Positions 59,501 to 64,000 of a DNA stretch of 64,000 nt are shown piece after piece. The translations under genes were made by a program, and so were the position numbers. Within the stretch, counting starts at the first letter, position 1, and the number at the start of each line of letters is the position of its first letter. The DNA comes from Pithys albifrons albifrons (Eukaryota; Chordata; Aves; Passeriformes; Thamnophilidae), in the NCBI RefSeq assembly GCF_047495875.1, contig NC_092486.1, forward strand, positions 5,345,738 to 5,409,737, read 5' to 3'. Under the pieces are notes generated by a model. It did not search any database, was not told where the DNA came from, and saw nothing but the letters and a program-made list of their open reading frames with translations.

Positions 59501-62500
59501 GCAGGGACACCTTCCACTGGATCAGGTTGCCCAAAAACATCTCCCTGGAGATTTTCTCCATCTCCCCAGAACACTTTTCCTTCCCTTGGGTGCTCAGGGA
59601 GCACAGGCAGGACCCACCAGGGCACGGGGGTGTGTTTGGGAGCTCTCAGAGTGGCCCCCTGACCCCTGTGCTGGTTCCTCCTGCTCAGGGGGCTCACGTC
59701 ACCATCAACGCCCGAGCAGAGGAGGACGTGGAGCCTGAACTTATCATGGAGAAGGTGGCCAAGGCCTCTGGAGCCAACTACAGCTTCCACAAGGAGAGCA
59801 GCAAGTTCCAGGACTCAGGGCCTCAGGCTCCTGTGGTGAGTTGGATCCGTGAGGGCTTTTGGGTCTCTCTGTGTGTGGGGAAGGTCTGGGACCACTATCA
59901 CAGTGGTGGAAGGGTCTCCCTGAGCACTGACATGTCCATAGAATGTTCAGCCTGGAGAAGGGAAGGCTTCAGAGCCTCTTCCAGTGCCCAAAGGGACTCA
60001 AGAGAGCTGGAGAGGGACTTTGGAGAAGGACTTGGAGTGACAGCACAGAGTACAATGAGCTTACACTGACAGAGGAAAGGTTTGAAGCGTGGAATCATGG
60101 AATGGGTTGGGTTGGAAGAGACCTTAAAGCTCATCCAGTTCCACCCCCTGACATGGGCAGGGACACCTTCCACCAGCCCAGGTGGCTCCAAGCCCTGTCC
60201 AGCCTGGCCTTGAACTCTTCCAGGGATGGGGCAGCCACAGCTGCTCTGGGCATCCTGTGCCAGGGCCTGCAAACTCCCACTTTTGTCAATATACACAACA
60301 CTGGCCTCACCCAGCCCTTCTTTAAATTTTGGGGCAAAGCATCAGGTTATAGGAACGTCTTAGAAGGAGTCTCAGACTGTGAACTTGGGCTAATTTTTGA
60401 CAGAAATGATGATTTGTCTGTGCCTTTTCTCCCCCAGGGCTCTGTCTACCAGAAGACAAACGCAATGTCCGAAATCAAGCGGGTCAATAAGGATAATTTC
60501 TGGGCCAAAGCAGAGGTGAGTGTGTGCCTCAGAGCATGAAGCCTTTGGATTTAGCTGGACATTACTCTCTATATGCTTATTCCCTGTCTGGGAGTCTGGG
60601 AATGCTGCCTGGAGTCAGAGATGCAGAGCTCAGGGAAGTGCAGAGCTGCTGCCTTTGGGTGCTTGGGGAGGAGGGGCTGAGTCTTGAAGGGAAGTTGCTC
60701 CTTTATCTCATCTGAGTTTGGCTCTGGGCTGCTGGGGTGGCCACAGGGGGAGAGGGTTGGGGTGCACCCCAGCTCCAAACAAGCCCTGTTTGGGTGAGCA
60801 AACTGATTTTTCCCCTCTCCAAAGGCTGTTCTGTTTCCTCCCCCTTTCCTGTTGGGTTTTACTGGGGTTTAATGATGTGTGAACCTTCTGGCTGGGAAAG
60901 TACGGTGGGCACCACAAGCCCCAGGCTGTGCTGCGTGCCCTGGGGGGGCAGGGGGCTGCAGTGAGACCCCCCCACCTCTGTGCCCCCCAGAAGGATGAGG
61001 AGAACCGGCGGCTGGAGGAGAAGCGTCGGGCCGAGGCCGAGCGGCAGCGGCTGGAGCGGGAGCGGCGCGAGCGGGAGCTGCAGGAGGCGGCGGGCAGGGA
61101 GCAGAGGTTCAAAGCCAGAGCCAGTGAAATCGAAGCCCAGAAGTGAGTGTTGTGTTGGGGAGGATTCCCAGAGCCCATCCTGTGATCTCTCAGTGGTGCA
61201 GGGTGTCCCTGTCACCACATCTCCGAGCTGTTCCCGCTCCTGCAGAGGTTATTGCTCAGGGAATGGTGGAGAATGTCCGTGCATTCCTCACTGCTGGAAT
61301 TCCTGCAATCCCAGGAAATCTCCTTTAAGGGAGCAGATGTGGAGGGGATCTTGCTCTGGGGTGGAGGGAGCATCTCCCTGTCTCTTGCTGCCCATTGATC
61401 CCCCTCTTGCTTCCCGAACTCCTCCCTGACACCCATAGCCCCCATTTTTGGAGTGCTGGAGGTCTGGGCTGGCTTTGGGGGAGCTCTGAACCCTCAGGGG
61501 AAGACTGCAGGGAAGTCTGCCTGGCCCCCACATCCAGCTGCTCATGTCCCTGAGGAAGAGATTTCCCTGGACTGATCCTGCTATTTGAAGCTGCTCCTGC
61601 CCCTCTTGTAATGTTCCTCTCTCCAAGAGTGACCTGTGGCTTCTCTTCTGTCCCCAAAGTGAGGGGGACAGCCTTCCTGTGCTCTTCCCAGGAAGATGCA
61701 ATGGGGTGGGGTCCCAAATTCTCAGTTTTAACCACAGTTTGTCCTGACAGGAGACTCCAGCAGCAACAGGAGGCTGAGAGCAGGGACAGGGAGCAGCAGC
61801 AATGGGTGAGCTCTGGCCCTGGCCCCAGGCGAGGTTTTGTCCGTGGTGGAGGGGGCAGGGACCCAGGATGGGACACGTGGAAATGGGCTCAGGTTGTGCA
61901 GGGCAGGTTTAGGTTGGATATTCTGAAAATTCCTTCATGGTAAAGAGCTGCCCAGGGCAGTGGTGGAGATCCCATCCCTGGGGGGATTTAACAGACATGT
62001 GGATGTGGCACATGGGGACATGGGTGGCTGTGGCAGTGCTGGAGGAATGGTTGGAATTGGTCTCAGAGGGCTTTTCAACCTAAATCATTTGATGACCCCA
62101 TGAAACCACATCCCTATTCTCAGCCCAAGACTCCCTCCCACACCCAGCATTTCCTCTCCGTTCGCCCTCCATTGCTGTGTCCAGAGGAGGCAGGAGGGGG
62201 CTGGAGGGGGCAGAAGGGGCAGGAAAGGGGTAGGATGATGCTGGAAGGAACTGGATGGGGCTGGAGCAGCTGGGTGGGTGCAGAGGGGGCAGCTCAGCAC
62301 CCAAAGCCTCTCTTGTGCTGCAGAAGGAGCAGGCTGAGGAGTTCGAGGCCCAGCAGAGAAAGGGCTTCAAGAGAAGTGAGTCGGTGGAGAAAGCCCAGGT
62401 GAGGAGCTGGGACCCAGAGCACTGGGAGGGCTGGAGTGTCTGCCTTGGCTCTGCCCCTTGTGCTGCTCCGTGCCCTGGACGTGGCATCTGGGCCCTGGGC

Positions 62501-63988
62501 ATGGGGTGTGGGCCCTTGGCATGGGGTCTGGGCCCTTGACATGGGGTGTGGGCCCTTGGCATGGGGTCTGGACCCTTGACATGGGGTCTGGGTCCCTCCC
62601 CTGCACAGGAGGCAGCGACACTGATCGCGCAGAGAGCCGTGAACCCCCGAGACATCTTCAAGCAGAGGGAGAGAGCAGGGCCAGGGGACACGGGGACACC
62701 AGCCCAGCCAGGTATGGTGGGGGACATGGGAAGAGTGGCCCTGCCAGGTATGGCATGGGGGGTCCCAGTGACACCGTGGGGCAGTGATACTGTGAGGCCA
62801 CCATTCAGTCTGAGAACGGGCAGCTCTCATCACACCAATGCTCTTTGCTGTGATGTCCCACCCCTGGCCCTTGACATTTTCCACAGTGAGGTTCCAGCTG
62901 TGCCGAGTTTTAAGCACCAAGACAGAGGTTTTCCATACTCTGCCTCCCCTTCTGAACCCTAAACTTCATTTTTTTCAATGCACATTCAATATATTGACAC
63001 CAGAAAGGCCCCACTGTTGCAATCTGTCCTGGCTGCCCGAAATTCAGCCCAAATTTTTGCACTGCCCCAGGGCAGAAAAGCCTGATCTGATCTCTCTGAT
63101 AGAAACCAGGAAGTTTGCAAACCAGAGCTGAGAGCAGCTGAGGAAGTCACTGCAAGTGCGTGACACCTCTGGGTGACTGCCTGCCCTTCCTCCTCCTCTT
63201 CCTCCTCCTCCTCCTCCTCAGCCCAGCCCCCTCCAAAGCACCTTAAACTGACTCACTGACTAATCCTAGGAGCAGGAATTCCTACTTCCCTGGGTAGGCA
63301 AGCCATGGGTGGGAGAGGAAGGAACATCATGCTGGGAAAATGTCTTTTTTGCTGGTTAAACATCATGAGGAAAGACTGGTTTTGAGGTATTTCATTAGGA
63401 TTTTATGGTTTTCGTGGAGGAAAAGGAGGTAAGACTCAGGGGTGAGGGTAGGCTGAGTCTTGGTGCTGGTAGGGTTAGTCTGGGAATTCTCCTCCTTGGC
63501 TTTTGTTTGGTTTGGAGGTGGAGATGTGGAGATATCAGCACACAGTTCACTCCCGCCACAGGAAATGGACTGGCAGAAACCAGTTTGCACCATCCCCTCC
63601 CAGTCTGATGTCTGTGACATTCAGAGTGCTCCAAAAATCACCCTGTAGAGCTGGTGGAAGGTCCTCCAGCTCCTCTTTCTCCCCAAAGTCCATTCTAGTT
63701 TAAGTTTTCCCTTGACTGCTGCTGTAACCAGTTGCCTAACTCATTTTCCACAATCAGGATTAGAGCTGGAAAATCCTGCTTGGGAGGGTGGCCCAGCAGC
63801 ACCCTTGGGTGCACAGTCACAGGCTGGGAGTCCCCCTGCCTGCCCAGCTCCTGCAGCCCCTTGGTGTCCTTTTGCAGGGAAGCTCCGCAGCCCGTTCCTG
63901 CAGAAGGAGGTGAACTCTGTGCCCAGCCCTGCCTCCCCCAGCAGGGATGTTTGGGGGTCACCTCCAGCCTCCCCAGGACCTGCAGCAG
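56519..63988 (+). CDS. DBNL: DBNL, drebrin-like protein (mAbp1/HIP-55), 3' part outside window
   Basis: This is an F-actin-binding adaptor that links the cortical cytoskeleton to endocytosis and T-cell signalling. The plus-strand coding exons are 56519-56601, 57189-57244, 59065-59177, 59343-59417, 59689-59835, 60438-60515, 60991-61142, 61751-61805, 62324-62398, 62609-62711 and 63878-63988, the last ending at a GTACGT donor. The frame is intact throughout. The ADF-homology domain starts at [17 protein letters not shown] and includes [38 protein letters not shown] and [21 protein letters not shown] charged coiled coil ([20 protein letters not shown] and following) comes next, then [12 protein letters not shown] and [12 protein letters not shown]. 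The SH3 domain expected at the C-terminus is beyond the window. Exons 8-10 make the linker longer than I recall for human DBNL and resemble drebrin. Confidence 0.96.
56680..56885. repeat. GGGATGGGGA-type repeat in DBNL intron 1
   Basis: Irregular repeats of GGGATGGGGA, AGGGATGGATGGGAT and GAGGGGAT over 200 bp. Confidence 0.78.
59445..59600 (-). mobile_element. CR1 LINE 3' fragment in DBNL intron 4
   Basis: GGAACCATGGAATGGCCTGG, TTGGAGAGACCTTACACACC and CATGGGCAGGGACACCTTCC mark a reverse-oriented CR1 3' end. Confidence 0.8.
59935..60062 (+). mobile_element. CR1 LINE internal fragment in DBNL intron 5
   Basis: TCAGCCTGGAGAAGGGAAGG, GCCTCTTCCAGTGCCCAAAG and GGAGAGGGACTTTGGAGAAG match the CR1 segment before the 3' UTR, sense orientation, diverged. 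Confidence 0.65.
60086..60300 (-). mobile_element. CR1 LINE 3' fragment in DBNL intron 5
   Basis: GGAATCATGGAATGGGTTGG, TTGGAAGAGACCTTAAAGC, CATGGGCAGGGACACCTTCC and GGGGCAGCCACAGCTGCTCT are the reverse complement of a CR1 3' half. Confidence 0.88.
61880..62100 (+). mobile_element. CR1 LINE 3' fragment in DBNL intron 8
   Basis: GCAGGTTTAGGTTGGATATT, then GAGCTGCCCAGGGCAGTGG and GGTCTCAGAGGGCTTTTCAAC, followed by CCTAAATCATTTGATGA, form a sense-oriented CR1 3' end. Confidence 0.85.
62465..62600. repeat. 20-bp minisatellite in DBNL intron 9
   Basis: About six copies of GGCCCTTGGCATGGGGTCTG lie between the exon 9 donor and the exon 10 acceptor. Confidence 0.9.
63187..63222. repeat. TCC polypyrimidine microsatellite in DBNL intron 10
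   Basis: A run of CTCCTCCTCTTCCTCCTCC followed by further TCC triplets. Confidence 0.85.
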
Positions 63989-64000
63989 GTACGTGCTTGG

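Overview
This window is vertebrate nuclear DNA, and almost certainly bird DNA from a GC-rich microchromosome. Genes are compact and intron-rich, CpG islands sit at promoters, and CR1 LINE 3' ends are scattered throughout. A tRNA-Ile-headed SINE with a CR1-like tail (about 16318-16462) matches what I know of the TguSINE1 family of passerines, so a songbird or close relative is the best guess. The gene content (orthologs of human 8p11, 2p11 and 7p13 genes side by side) fits what I recall of chicken chromosome 22.

Layout, left to right. VDAC3 (minus, 5' coding exons only, runs off the left edge) has a CpG island and three minisatellite arrays upstream. POLB (minus, 13 coding exons, complete, 335 codons plus stop) follows. 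ELMOD3 (minus, 10 coding exons, complete model) and RETSAT (plus, 11 coding exons, complete) lie head to head across a CpG promoter at about 17060-17330. RETSAT ends near 25.5 kb. TGOLN2 (minus, 3 coding exons, complete apart from doubt over the last few C-terminal residues) covers 30.9-33.7 kb, with a long 3' UTR reaching about 28.2 kb. TCF7L1 (minus, 12 coding exons, complete) spans 39.3-53.6 kb. DBNL (plus, first 11 coding exons) starts at 56.5 kb and runs off the right edge before its SH3 domain.

All coding exons were placed by reading homologous protein segments and splice sites. Each model keeps its reading frame across every junction, and its length agrees with my memory of the human protein. 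The genes do not form a pathway. They are housekeeping or developmental genes: mitochondrial porin, base-excision repair polymerase, ARL2-family GAP, retinol saturase, trans-Golgi cargo receptor, Wnt-responsive HMG repressor and actin-binding adaptor.

The most striking non-coding feature is the density of minisatellites. More than 30 arrays with different units sit in nearly every promoter and many introns. They create long stop-free reading frames on both strands that are not genes. I found no undescribed gene system. The best leads are one 20-bp repeat family on both sides of the POLB promoter, array-filled promoters and first introns, two probable GC-AG introns in ELMOD3, coding repeats in TGOLN2 and TCF7L1, and an apparent inversion of TGOLN2 relative to the human gene order.
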